Positions 22,830-34,787 of a DNA stretch of 64,000 bases are shown in pieces. The position numbers were made by a program, and so were the translations under genes. Source of the stretch: Gonocerus acuteangulatus (lineage: Eukaryota; Arthropoda; Insecta; Hemiptera; Coreidae). The notes beneath the pieces are model-generated. The model was not told the DNA's origin. It made no database searches and saw only the letters and a list, made by a program, of their open reading frames with translations. Within the stretch, counting starts at the first letter, position 1. The number at the start of each line of letters is the position of its first letter. Location: contig OX328123.1 in NCBI GenBank assembly GCA_946811695.1, forward strand, positions 154,921,580 through 154,985,579, written 5' to 3'.

Positions 22830-23428
22830 TTTTAGTTGGTGAGAGCAGGCAAGCCTAGGCACAATGCGTTGCTAGGAGGATAACATGTCATCTGTTACCG
22901 GGCTGTATCTATTTTATAGTATTATTTTTATTTGCGGTTATGATGGCATACCTTGATTTGTTAGAAATGAACTATGATTTTGTCCCTCATAGAGTTTACG
23001 CTATACCTGGTGATGGTACATCCGAGGTATAGGTGTAGCGTAAATATCCCGAACCCTTGCACTTCTTGGTAATGCTCGCAAATATAATAGGTATTTCCAA
23101 ATGACATATTGGAAACACAAATTTTAACGTACATTTATTATTGAAAACGAATTCTAACCTGTACTGGTTACTCTGCTGTTACAGCTAACCTATATATAAC
23201 GGGTTATCTCTAAGTTATCTGTTTCTTGACACTGGTCCGGAGCGCCCCAATGTCAAGAAACATTATATTTTGATTAATTATCAATTGATGAAAAACTTAT
23301 AGTACGACGGGAACCGTGCTGTAATAAACTGCACAAAATTATATAGCATCGTTAATTTTGACGATACATTATTTAACGCAATAAAATAAATACTTATCTG
23401 CCGTGACAAAGCACGGCTAGTCAGCTAG
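22830..23428 (+). mobile_element. Helitron-like family M, copy 1 with canonical 3' end
   Basis: The 3' end has a hairpin GCCGTG-acaaag-CACGGC (23400-23417), then TAGTCAG and CTAG, followed by T. That is a GC-rich stem about 11 nt from a CTAG terminus, as in Helitrons. The 5' boundary (about 22830) is set by homology with copy 2 and is approximate. Non-coding. Confidence 0.65.
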
Positions 23429-24820
23429 TAAACTCTAATTAAAAGGAACTAAGAAGGAATCTGATCAGCTTAGATCATCCCAAAATAAGAACTTAACACA
23501 AGACTAGGTCCTTCCTACTTGCTGATTTAAATAAATCTTTTGATAAATATGTTGTATTAACAATATTTAATATTTCTTGGATACGCCCCATTCCCATACA
23601 TCAGATTGTTAAGTGTAATGATGCATTCCTGAAAGACCTTTTACTCTAGTAGAGTCGATCAATAAGCCATTGTCCACTGGCAGTGGTCTGTGAAGTAAAT
23701 ATCCTCTAACACTCTTAACTTCAAAACAAACCAACTCCCCCAAGAAATATTTATGTTTAAATAAACTTTTACAAAGGAAAAAAAAAATTAAACAAAGTTC
23801 AGATTGAACGAAATTATTCATGAGAACTGGAACCTGAAATATTAAAAACTTATTGAGAATCAAAAGAGAAAAATCTTTTTTTTTATTTCCTTTCCTTTTT
23901 TTTTACATAAACAAAACAAATACTGTGGGTGAGTTATTTCTTCTAAAAAAGTTCTTCGAACGCTGAGAGAATGTCACCCTTTCAGAAAAGGTATTATTTC
24001 AAAAACTTCGGACACCCAATCCGACCGTCCTAAAAGTTTAGCTCAAAACCGTCTTTACGCAGTAATTAATGTAACGTGCATACTTTTCCGTTGTGTAGGC
24101 TCTGCGTAAAAAAACATAAATATTCCTATTTAAGGAATATGTATAGGAATATACGAATGTATATTCTATACATATTCCAACCGGGGCTCCTTTTCTTGAC
24201 ACTAATGTAAACTTGAGGAAAACGTTGTCAGTGATGCATACTAAAACATTTAGTTGAGATTTTCATTAGAGGTTCATGTATCCTGATTTCATTAATTTAT
24301 TAACTTTTTATAATAGTTTTATTGAATTTGAAATGGTCACAAAACTTCTTAATCTATAAGGGGTACAATATTTATAACTGGCGGTACCTCCAAATGCTTC
24401 TCACATCATCCAACCTATTTATAAATTTATACATAAATTTATACATAAATTTCAATCAAAATTCTTGATTTTTTCTTCATTTTCCTCGCTATTTCGAAGA
24501 TACGAAGTGAAAACAAAAATAAAGAACATATCGATCTGATAATTCTAGTGTTTATTTTGTTTTGATATCTATGAAATTAGGAGAGTTAGATACATGTACG
24601 TAAAACTTGTTTTCGGCCAAAAAGGAGTAAAATGAAAACTTAGAATGGCCGGCAAAAAAAAAATAAAAATATGAGCCAGAAAAATGTTTTACTGCAGCTT
24701 TGAACTCACTTAGTATTGAGGAGTAACTGGTAAAAAAAAATAAAATATAGAAATCAAAAATATTGATCAACATGGTCTGGGTGATTTCTAATGCATTGAC
24801 CCTGATAACATATTTAAAAG
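23429..24820. other. AT-rich DNA, no gene recognised
   Basis: Contains an imperfect palindrome around 24120-24180 ('tattcctatttaaggaatat' and related). No supported coding, RNA or element boundary. Confidence 0.35.
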
Positions 24821-25102
24821 TCCGACTCGCTGGAACTGCGTCATCTTAGCGCGGTTCCGTACATCTCGATGAAGTGAAGTAGAATAGGAACCACAAATAA
24901 CAGGAAACTGACAGTAGCCAACTTCCACAGAAGCGGATAATTCTTAATCCTCATTCTTGAGAAAGGCTGAATAAGTCAATACAATTATATACTGAAAAAG
25001 TACTCACTGTACGACTACTGCTGAGAAGGCTCTATTCCTAACACCCGAAAATTCGTTGTCATTTTAAGTTCCTTGTTTTACTAGCAAATTCGTTTCACTG
25101 TA

Positions 25103-25306
25103 TTTTTATTTATTTATTTTAGGAGCTTCGCGACTAGGCTATTTTCTCCTTAAATTTCATCATCACAGTATGAAAAAACAAAGTGTTGGAAATTAAAGGA
25201 AAATGACATTAATGTAAATAACATATGAAAAGCTAATGAATAAAACAAAAGTAATTTCACAACATTAAACCAAAATGTATAAATAATTGATAACAGTTGA
25301 TTATTA
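25103..25306 (-). mobile_element. Short retroposed LINE 3' fragment
   Basis: CGTTTCACTGTA occurs at 25091-25102 and 25307-25318, while uninterrupted H copies have it once. The insert starts TTTTTATTTATTTATTTT (an AAAT-type tail on the minus strand) then 'aggagcttcgcgactaggc', similar to 15470-15530. Confidence 0.8.
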
Positions 25307-26315
25307 CGTTTCACTGTAATAATCAACTGTAAATATGTGCTTCATGGCGAATAAAATTCCATTCTGTCGTGGGTTAAATCTATCTATAAAATAAGAAATA
25401 ACGGTAACTTCAGTAGGAGGCTATGAGGAAGGTTATATAGATAGGAGAATTCAAAACAACCTACGTCATCATGATTAGTCGCTGCCATCATGATTACCAC
25501 AGCCACTCCTAACTTATTACCTAACTTATTACTTATTACGTTTCTTAGTTTATTTTACTACAATACTAATTTTACTGAAAATTAAATGCAATTTAAAACT
25601 AGAAACAAAGAATTAAAAAGTGAGATAAAGAAAGAGAAAAACCATTTTAAAAGAACAAAACAAACACTTTTTAAGTTTTAAGCGCTTATATCTCTGATTG
25701 ACGTTGCTTCATCGAATATTGCTTCAGAACCTTTTTCGTAGAGAATTTAGTATGCATTCGAATGGTTGCCTTCCACTTACCACGATTTCCCAACCGTTAT
25801 CGATATATTTATGAAAAATGTATGAAGATCCGAAAACTTTTCATGTCTATTAATAAAATATTTTTTTCACATACTTCCTTAACTCCAAATATAACCAAAA
25901 TTTAAACATCTCAGTTGGGATTAATTTCCAGGATGTAGAACACATTTCAATTGAATCCCGCGATTCTAAGTACCCACAAAAAAGTAATGAAATCCGAAAC
26001 CATTGATTCCACTTTTCTCAAAAACGATTACAGATATCGCCTTAAAAATGGTTTCATTCGTTTTCCTATGTTAAGAAACCTATAAAAGAAGTATCTGCAA
26101 GCATATGAACTCAAAAACGTAAGCGTTACGATTTTGTTTGCGCGAATTTCGCCCCAAAAGCAATTTTCCATTGGGCGGATTCTGCTGGTTAACGAACTTG
26201 ACCTTTCAAATTAGAAGACAGATTTTTGTACCAAATTTCATTAAAATCGGACCATTTTTGAGCAGTCAGGAGCGCAAAAAGACAAGCATATATATAAATA
26301 TATACATATATATAT

Positions 26316-27021
26316 CGTAGAAGGTAGAAAAATAATGTCTCTCCACTGTTTTTCAAAGTATTTATTAGCAAAAGCTTTTCGAGAACATGGTTCTCATCGT
26401 CAGTGCATCTACAATTTTCACAAAAACACGCATATATTAATTACAGAAATATTTATAAGTATTCTTATTACTAAAGCTATGACAAATAATGTTACCTATT
26501 ACTCCACCGGTAGTACTGCTAACAGCCTCTCCGAACAGGTGTGAGGTAATGAGACTATTCCGGGTGAGCAGAGTATATATATTGACGTTGGATATTGGAG
26601 ATCACAAGAATCAAGGTTGTTGAACCAGAGACCACTGAACTATCTGTTGGAGACAGTGTATGGGGAAGGATTATGATACACTGTCTCCAACAGATAGTTC
26701 AGTGGTCTCTGGTTCAACAACCTTGATTCTTGTGATCTCCAATATCCAACGTCAATATATATACTCTGCTCACCCGGAATAGTCTCATTACCTCACACCT
26801 GTTCGGAGAGGCTGTTAGCAGTACTACCGGTGGAGTAATAGGTAACATTATTTGTCATAGCTTTAGTAATAAGAATACTTATAAATATTTCTGTAATTAA
26901 TATATGCGTGTTTTTGTGAAAATTGTAGATGCACTGACGATGAGAACCATGTTCTCGAAAAGCTTTTGCTAATAAATACTTTGAAAAACAGTGGAGAGAC
27001 ATTATTTTTCTACCTTCTACG
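26316..27021. mobile_element. Perfect 706-bp palindrome (2 x 345 bp, 16-nt spacer), Penelope-like
   Basis: Left arm 26316-26660, right arm 26677-27021; I found no mismatch on reading both arms. Each arm contains CTGACGATGAGAAC-cat-GTTCTCGAAAAGC (26374-26406, inverted; 26934-26966), a hammerhead-like CUGANGA...GAAA arrangement of the type in Penelope-like terminal repeats. It sits between TA-rich tracts of the host H element. Alternatives: recent snapback duplication, or an assembly fold-back. Confidence 0.75.
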
Positions 27022-27062
27022 AAATCGAGAACTCCACAAATAACGCTGCATACATCACAGAC

Positions 27063-27133
<71 letters not shown>

Positions 27134-28159
27134 AATTTGAACCACCTATATTTTCGTGATCTATGGGGTCTGAAACGAGAAAGTTTCTAGTCGACACTTC
27201 CGGATTGCGTCATGAGGTCAACCTCATAAGCGGGTTCTCCCTTTGGAGATAGGGAGGAACCGCGCTAAAAACAGTAATTTAATAAATTTTGAGAACCAAT
27301 TGAAATCGCATTTCCTTGTATGAAATACTATTTTTGATTAATTCAATGCTTTATTTCGTTGCAATTAAATTGGCATAAAGTTTGGTAAAATGGAAAGCTG
27401 CATAAAATATTTTGGAATCGATGTTCCCAAATGGGAACAATGGTCAGTAAACGCTTAAGATGGCCTTTTCTTTGACTTATTTGATCATTTCTTTATAATA
27501 TATTTTTTAAAATAAACCCTGTTATCTACTTAGCCTTGTATCTTAATAAAATGAATAATAAATCATTCCTCGGAGAAGAGGAACTGAATAAATGAAGAAG
27601 TGAGCCGAAGCAAAGAGGTTTCTCTCTGTAGTTTCATTCTATTAGTTCCTTTGAATCTAGTTTATGCTTCCTTCCTCTTTGGAATAAACTCACTACGGCA
27701 TACAATTGAATAAGAAAACCCCGGCTCGATGGTACTGAGTCATCTTAGTACGATTCCTTAACCCTTCCAGCGGAACATCTTTTTTTCTTCTATTATGAGG
27801 AACATCCGTCTCTGAGACGGGTATCTTGATTTCCACATTGTCAACAGCCTACTAAATTTTTTTAAGTGACTTATCATTTATCTAATATTTGGTACGTAGT
27901 TTTGTTTGTTAAAGGAAAAATAAATGCTACAAAAGAAAAATATTTATTTCTGAATTTCGTTAAAATTATGAAATGTTTGTATAGGAAACCCAAATTATTT
28001 CTGCCTATACAGTCTTTTTCTCTTTCTTTTTTTTTCTTTTCTTTACTTTTATTACATTAATTTCAGTCAAATTTACAGTAAAAAATTACAACGAGAAAAA
28101 AGTTACAAAATGAAAAATACAAAAATAATAGAGTAGTAAATATTTTTGAAAATTTAGAC

Positions 28160-28640
28160 TAATAAAAAGTTACGAAAATGTAAACTCGTAAAAAATTACC
28201 ATGAGAAAAAATAGAAAAAGTCAAAACTCGAAGAATTAGACTAGAAAAAAAGTACAAAAGTGATAGACTAGTAAAAAGTTACGAAAATGTAAACTCGTAA
28301 AAAATTACCATGAGAAAAAATAGAAAAAGTCAAAACTCGAAGAATTAGACTAGAAAAAAAGTACAAAAGTGATAGACTAGTAAAAAGTTACGAAAATGTA
28401 AACTCGTAAAAAATTACCATGAGAAAAAATAGAAAAAGTCAAAACTCGAAGAATTAGACTAGAAAAAAAGTACAAAAGTGATAGACTAGTAAAAAGTTAC
28501 GAAAATGTAAACTCGTAAAAAATTACCATGAGAAAAAATAGAAAAAGTCAAAACTCGAAGAATTAGACTAGAAAAAAAGTACAAAAGTCATAGACTAGTA
28601 AAAAGTTACGAAAATGTAAACTCGTAAAAAATTATAATTA
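28160..28640. repeat. 109-bp tandem array, about 4.4 copies
   Basis: 'tacgaaaatgtaaactcgta' starts at 28171, 28280, 28389, 28498 and 28607. Units are nearly identical and each is built of shorter 'aaaaagttac'-like subunits. Confidence 0.95.
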
Positions 28641-28839
28641 GAAAAAAAATGTGTTTTTGTACGCTACTGAGTCCTAATATTTTATTTTAGTACGCATTAC
28701 TTGAAGTTCTGCATAAGTGTGCGTCACAATGAGTACATTAATCGGAACACGCGTCTAGCAGAAGGCTACTCGGAACATACGCTAGTAGGAACATCCGTCT
28801 TATAGACGGAGTGTCATTGAGAAAAAGCGCTCTTACGAA

Positions 28840-29358
28840 CTCGAGAGACGGATGTTGGCTAAGCTTCCGCGATTTCCGTGGAGGGAAAGGTGTAAACTGA
28901 GTAAACTTAAAGCCACACCAACCTTAACACCATACAACCATACATATGGTTACTCCTTTAAACTATACCCGTCTAGGAGACGGATGTTGGCTAAACTACC
29001 GCGATGTCCGTCGAGGGAAAGGTGTAAACTGAGCAAACTTAAAGCCACACCAACCTTAACACTATACAACCATACATATGGTTACTCCTTTATACTATAC
29101 CCGTCTAGGGGACGGATGTTCCGTTAGGAGGGTTAAAGCCACGCCAACCTTAACACCATACAACCATACATATGGTTACTCCTTTATACTATACCCGTCT
29201 AGGAGACGGATGTTGGCTAAACTACCGCGATGTCCGTCGAGGGAAAGGTGTAAACTGAGCAAACTTAAAACCACACCAACCTTAACACTATACAACCATA
29301 CATATGGTTACTCCTTTAAACTATACCCGTCTAGGGGACGGATGTTCCGTTGGAAGGG
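28840..29358. repeat. About 130-bp repeat array with CGTCT/AGACG palindromes
   Basis: Units contain 'gacggatgttggctaa', 'gggaaaggtgtaaactgag' and 'catacatatggttactcctt'. Units alternate between long and short forms, and the last short one reproduces the element terminus GATGTTCCGTT. Open frames across the array are repeat artefacts. Confidence 0.85.
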
Positions 29359-29419
29359 TTAAGTTCTGGTCACTAGAGTGATTTGGAAAATTTGAACAAG
29401 ATACAGTTCATATATTTTA

Positions 29420-29990
29420 CAAAAATAGATGAATACCCGTGTTTCGTCAAGGCAGATAAGTTCTTATTTTATTGCGTTAAATAATGTATCATTAAAATTA
29501 AGGCTAGAACATAATTTTGTGCAGTTTATTAAAGCATGGGTCCCGTCATACTATATGTTATTCATCAATTGATAAGCAATCAAAGTATAATGTTTCTTGA
29601 CATTAGGGCGCTCCGGACCAGTGTCCAGAAACAGATAACGTAGAGATAACCCGTTATCTATCGGTTATCTCTTGGGCATATATAAAGGGGGGGGGGGCTG
29701 CAGCCCTTCTCACTTAGTTCATAAAAAATATTTTATTTTAGTTGTAATAGCTTTTTAGTTGCCTAAAACTATTCCAAATTCTAAATTCTTAGTATTCCAT
29801 ACCCCGGAAATGGTCCCAGCCCCCCCCCCCCCAAAAAAAAATTATTTCCTATATACGCCCATGGGTTAGCAGTAACAGCAGTTTAACCAGTACAGGTTAA
29901 AATTCGTTTCAATATTACATGTACGTTAAAATATAAAAATTTATGTTTCCAAGATGTCATTTGGAAACACCCATTAGAATAAATGACCCG
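29420..29990 (-). mobile_element. Helitron-like family M, copy 3, split by MITE N
   Basis: Homologous to 22830-23428 in inverse orientation ('cttattttattgcgttaaat', 'cattagggcgctccggacca', 'catttggaaacacc'). MITE N copy 3 occupies 29673-29863. Confidence 0.6.
29673..29863 (-). mobile_element. MITE family N, copy 3
   Basis: Left end TGGGCATATATAAAGGGG, right end CCTATATACGCCCATG, with CTGCAGCCC near the left end. It is the inverse of 4684-4935 and somewhat shorter. Confidence 0.7.
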
Positions 29991-30280
29991 ATCGTTGACA
30001 CGCTCCATAAGTTGACACTTCAAATTCAAATTTGAAAAATAACAATCAGTGTTCAGTCAACAAACGATCATCGTACTTCAGTTGAAAGGCACGAGTACAT
30101 GTTTTCTCGTTCTCATAGTAAATTATTCCTTTACTATATTAAAAAACATTTTATGCATCGCACATAGGAGTATTTCAAGTAAAAATCCGGACAAATTTTT
30201 TTTTTTGTATTATGTTCCCTTTTTTTGTAATAAAAAACAATAATCAATCAATATCAGGTATATATTATAAAAATTAAAGT

Positions 30281-30455
30281 TTTTTCCCCCCGGGGCAACG
30301 ACATCTGGGGCATTAGCGTCAAAACATTTATTATTATCACTTATACAAATTATAACAAATGGTCTATAACCATTCAGGTACTGGCCACGCCCGACGTTGC
30401 TTAACTTCGGTGATCAACGGGAACCGGTGCATTCTAACTGGCTATGGCCTTTGGT
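30281..30455 (-). mobile_element. 5S rRNA-derived SINE, diverged copy
   Basis: On the minus strand the head is 5S-like: GGCCATAGCC, then CACCGGTTCCCGTTGATCAC, CGAAGTTAAGCAACGTCGGG and CAGTACCTGAATGG (30362-30450). The tail, inverted 'gcaacgacatctggggcatt' then a T run (30283-30320), resembles the family A SINE tail. It is too damaged and truncated to be a 5S gene. Confidence 0.75.
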
Positions 30456-31105
30456 CATTACTAGGTATTGGTACTATACTATTCGTCGGTTCCTCGGAAA
30501 GGTGCTTTCTTTTCTTCTTTAATTGCATCCTATAGAAGGATCAGTCGTGGGACCTTATGACGCCTGAAGCTTTATATCGAAGCCTGTTTGCGTAACACAT
30601 ATATTTTCTTCTGCTGGGTAACATTCCTTCTTCGGTTTTTTGAAAAATAACAAGGATGTATTCCTTTGCCTCTGTTTTGTATCAATTCCCACTGCCGTCA
30701 TGTGAAGTCACCGTCTATAAACAAAGCTGAAGCTCCTTGTGGTGTGTCTTTGCTTATGGTTGTAGTTGATTACTTTTTATTTTTTGACGGTATCACGCTT
30801 TGAAATCTTTTAGCTCTAGTAGGCGTCAACATAATCTCCTTCAAGATTTTAGACGCTTCTGTATTCCGAGAGGTGCCTTGTTCAGCACCGCTTACTTCCA
30901 TCACAGAATTCTCCAAATTGTTTCGCTGGGCGCCCTGCTTTGCGGAACCACGTAGGTAGTTCATTTAATGTTTCCAACCATTCTTTTTTTATGTTTTACA
31001 AATCTTCCATCGGTGGTATTCGAAGCTGTCCTTTTTTGTTTATAGCGTGGCTTGAAATTTATGGAAGACCGAATAAGAACACTCCTTTCTTCGAGTAAAT
31101 TTTTT
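30456..31105. other. Unassigned, weak coding-like relic on the minus strand
   Basis: A 64-codon minus-strand frame (30770-30964) contains ILKEIMLTPTRAKRF. I cannot assign it, and in-frame stops surround it. Nothing else is recognised. Confidence 0.3.
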
Positions 31106-31889
31106 GGGTCTTTTTGCGAAGACCACATCCAGTTACTTTTGAAGTAGCAGTAGTGATTTATAACAGTTACTCGTACTCGCTGATAAGCTTACTGCTTAGC
31201 TTATAGGTTCTTTGCTGGTTATCTACTACTTCTTGACTCGTTATCTACGGTTATAATTCATATTAGATAATGGCAAGCAATATTTATTAATAAAAAGGTT
31301 AATATGATCAAAATCAATTCTCTCAACTATAAAATAAGTTCTTAAGCAATAAAGTTGACTGTTTTGCAGGTTATGAAGGATAACAAACAATGTTATTTGT
31401 GAACAAGCACATTTTAATCGTTTTCTCTCTCTTTTTTGGATATTTTACATTTATTAGGCATTACATGCTATGCGTTTCCGCTCGCTACGCTACGCTCCGC
31501 TCACTCAAGAAGATATCAAAACCCTAGTCGATCCAACTCGCAATTAATAGAATTACATTAATTTTACCGACTCTAGTCTATCCAACTCGCTAAAATTAAT
31601 AGGATTCCATTAATTTTTCCGAGTAAGAAACCAATCCCTTTTTCTTAGTCAGGAACATCGCGAACTAATTGTAAAAGACTCATTTTCTCAGTAACATAAA
31701 CAGAGCTTTTTCATACACAAAAGCTAATTCACTGTTGAAGGTTACTTTACTCCCAGCAAGAACGAATGCAATTGGTCATCGGAATCCTCCAATAGGAAGG
31801 CGAAGGAGTTGAACGCATGCGCTGAATTACTGATACAATCACTACTGCTACTTCAAAAGTAACTAGATGTGGTCTTCGCAAAAAGACCC
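31106..31889. mobile_element. TIR element with about 55-bp ends and 8-bp duplication
   Basis: GGGTCTTTTTGCGAAGACCA at 31106 recurs inverted at the right end (31870-31889). The match extends about 55 bp inward with one difference noted (CCAGTTAC / CTAGTTAC). AATTTTTT flanks it at 31098-31105 and 31890-31897, giving an apparent 8-bp duplication (low complexity, so provisional). The interior is non-coding. Long TIRs and 8-9-bp duplications suit Mutator-like or related superfamilies; not decided. Confidence 0.65.
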
Positions 31890-31891
31890 AA

Positions 31892-31923
<32 letters not shown>

Positions 31924-32884
31924 ATTTATGAGCACCCCGCATTGACAGCGTATCGCCCAGGTACACATATAAAATAGAAATACATAACAACAACAAAATA
32001 GTTACAATATTACATAATTACAAATCAAATTACATTATTGTGTGTATCAATCTAATTATACAATTAAGTTTGTGAATAACATACAGCTAAAAGTAAAATT
32101 AACTAGTAAAAAACAATACATTTTTAAGAAAAACTTATAATTATAAAGGAAACGAAGAAAATAGTTCCTATGTACAATATGACTATATATAATCGCAACA
32201 GTTTCTATTTACAATGTAGGTTCTATGCATAATATAACCACATACATAAGAACAATAGCCCCATGTACAATCACTAGGAAGGATCCTATGTAAAATAATT
32301 TCTTCGAGTAGACATGAAGTCAAATCAGAAGTTTTTTTCTAAGATCACAAATTTTTCATTCGTTTTTCTACCTTTCAATTCTTTAAGAATGGTATATGAT
32401 TCCATCCTGGTGATTTCTTTCACTTTTCCCGAGATATCTGTGACAAAAGAAACAAATTATGATACCTAACCCATTTTGAGAATTTTGACTCGTTATCTTT
32501 GAAGTCCGCTAAAATATTATTGTGAACGTTGGGGACTGATTTTTTTCTTGGATCCACTTACTGAGACTCTGAATTTAATGTGCATATCAAAACTCTGACC
32601 GGACAGTGCGCACCTCTCAAAATGTTTATAAAAAATTGTGTTCTAAAAAGTGTCTTCTACTATTGACTGTATAAGCTAAAGATACAGAGTAAAATGAATG
32701 AAACTTGCTTTAATATGTAGTACTACCCTTCCAGTTCCTTGTTCAAGTCGCTACTCCTTCAATTTTTTGCCCCAAAAGAACATTTTGATTTTTAAACTGA
32801 GTAATACAAAGGAGATAACCGAAAACAGAATCGTGTAGTTAATACAAGGACTAGATTCGGACTGTCACTGTGGACAGGCACGAT
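31890..32884. other. Poly(T) with a probable LINE 3' end, then unassigned DNA
   Basis: T run at 31892-31916 followed by 'tttatttatgagcaccccgc', which on the minus strand looks like the end and poly(A) tail of a retroposed sequence (extent uncertain, to about 32300). 32300-32884 shows nothing recognisable. Confidence 0.4.
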
Positions 32885-32919
32885 GACTGAGGTGGCCCAC
32901 CTCAGTGTTGTAAAAGAGC

Positions 32920-33105
32920 GCGCCTTTAAGGCTAGAAGGCGCGGCTCCTAAAAGCACGAGCTCTCAGAGCTTGGACAGGGCTCGATAGAAGGCGCGAGCC
33001 TTGAAGGCTCGGCTTGGTAGAAGGCGCGAGCCTTGAAGGCTCGGCTTAGTAGAAGGCGCGAGCCTTGAAGCCTCGCCTCGGGATAAGGCGCATGCTTTGA
33101 AGCCT
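32920..33105. repeat. 32-bp GC-rich minisatellite
   Basis: 'ggcgcgagccttgaaggctc' starts at 32991, 33023 and (with one change) 33055. Degenerate units lie on both sides. Confidence 0.85.
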
Positions 33106-33419
33106 TTTACTTTTCATTTCCAAAATGGCGGATGGCGGGCAAACAGCTGTTTCATGAAATATACTTTAGTAGATTCGTCCTAAATTCTTTCCGCCACATT
33201 GAAATTATTCGCTGACAATTAAATTTACCATTCCATTGATAAACTAATTATATGGATCACTAATTGGGTAAAAATAGTAACTTTTCCTAAAAAATAAACT
33301 CTTCTGTGAGACGGTGATGGCAACAATGTCGTATTTGTTCACAATTGCCATTCTCAACTTTCAAACTATTGCCGTTTGTACGTAGTGTGAAAACATAGTA
33401 TTACATTAAAATAAAAAAG

Positions 33420-34460
33420 TCCGTCACGCAGGAGCTGCATAACTAAGCACTTTCCTCAGAATTTGGGTAGTGTAGACTGCTTTCCAGAACATTTTGCTTA
33501 AAATATCCTACATAAATAAAATAAAAACGTGAATAGTTCTCATTTGGTAATGAGTAACTGATCAATTATTAATTTGCATCCAGAGTTATGTTTACACATG
33601 GTACCTACTACACTACGTAATAAATACAAAAATCCTCATATTATCGTATTTTGATCTAACGCAGGAACAGGATACAGTCACTCTAGTGGTAGAAAGCGCT
33701 CCTTGCGGCGGCTTTGTGAACCTAGGTCTGCCGGCTTTTCTATTCAAATATATTACAAATTAAACCCCCGCTCTCCGATTGACCGATTCAGCTCATTTTT
33801 ACAACACTTCTTTCTCATGAGTTACCCACAACGTATACAGCGTTTCGTTACAATACAGCAGAAATTACGACCGGTATGAGTATATTAGGAATTTGGGTCC
33901 GGAGTAAACCCCCCCTTCTAATGAACCGATTTAGTTTCTTTTTACAACACATATTTACCTGTAGATTACCACTACGAATACCGAGTTTCGTCGAAATATA
34001 CCAAAAATCACGGCTGGTAGTGGCGAATTGGTATTGTGGGTCCGGAGTAAACCCCCCCTCCTAATAAACCGATTTCGTTTATTTTTACAACACATATTTA
34101 CCTGTGGATTAGCACTACGAATACCGAGTTTCGTCGAAATATACCAAAAATCACGGCTGGTAGTGGCGAATTGGTATTGTGGGTCCGGAGTAAACCCCCC
34201 GTTCTAATGAACCGATTTAGTTCATTTTTATATCTCACTTTTCTCTCTATATTAACACTACGAATACCAAGTTTCGTTGAAATATAACAAATATTACGGC
34301 TGACATAGTCAAATAAGTGTTTTGGGTTCGGGGTAAACCCCCCCTTCCGGTGGACCGACTTTGGTGGTTAACGAACTCGTTCAATCGTTTGCTAATTGAA
34401 TGCTATATACCAAGTTTCGTGACGAAAAAACAAAAACTCTGGCCGCTATCGTGTTAACAG

Positions 34461-34516
<56 letters not shown>

Positions 34517-34630
34517 GGGGTCATTTTCGGTGTCTACTAGGTAGGATCGATAAAGATTTGAAGAAATTTTTCAAAAATTCTGTCATGAGTCCAACCTCAA
34601 TAGCTACTTTCCTTCGGAGGAAAGTGCTAA
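33420..34630 (+). mobile_element. Family K element, copy 2 (most complete)
   Basis: 5' end TCCGTCACGCAGGAGCTGCA then TAACTAAGCACTTTCCTC. 3' end ACTTTCCTTCGGAGGAAAGT then GCTAA. The 12-mer AGCACTTTCCTC near the 5' end is the exact inverse of the 3' terminal arm. Four tandem units of about 143 bp (33780-34345) each contain 'tgggtccggagtaaaccccc'-like sequence. A TA tract lies at 34466-34513. Non-coding. Same architecture as family H with a different body. Confidence 0.75.
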
Positions 34631-34787
34631 AATCATCATAATAAATACATAAATAGTCTCTGAAAAACCATTAGTATCTAATCCACACACAGCAACAAAA
34701 TTAAAACCAAAATGTTTTATATCTCCTCTAAATAATACAAGTCCGTATTTTTCGTGAAGATTTGAATCCATAACAATATAGAATTTG

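Larger units (their letters stand above)
24821..27268 (+). mobile_element. Family H element, complete, carrying two insertions
   Basis: 5' end TCCGACTCGCTGGAACTGCG plus TTAGCGCGGTTCC. 3' end GGTTCTCCCTTTGGAGATAG then GGAGGAACCGCGCTAA. Interior homologous to 6706-8075 throughout. Interrupted at 25103-25306 by a retroposed fragment and, in its TA region, by the palindrome 26316-27021. The long TA tract resumes at about 27068-27131. Confidence 0.75.
27726..29362. mobile_element. TTAA-flanked (piggyBac-like) element with internal arrays, inside an H remnant
   Basis: TTAA at 27758-27761 and 29359-29362. Termini CCCTTCCAGCGGAACATC and the inverse of GATGTTCCGTTGGAAGGG differ at one of 18 positions. 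The left flank 'catcttagtacgattcc' is a decayed H 5' end, so the target was an H element. The 1.6-kb interior has no transposase and holds two tandem arrays plus several CGTCT..AGACG palindromes ('acatccgtctctgagacggg'). Confidence 0.7.

Noticed and set aside
28160..28640. CRISPR-like array
   Set aside because: The 109-bp units are identical along their full length, without spacers.
31490..31512. 'ctcgctacgctacgctccgc' as a regulatory or G/C-box array
   Set aside because: This type of sequence is common inside non-autonomous DNA transposons, and it lies within the 31106-31889 TIR element.
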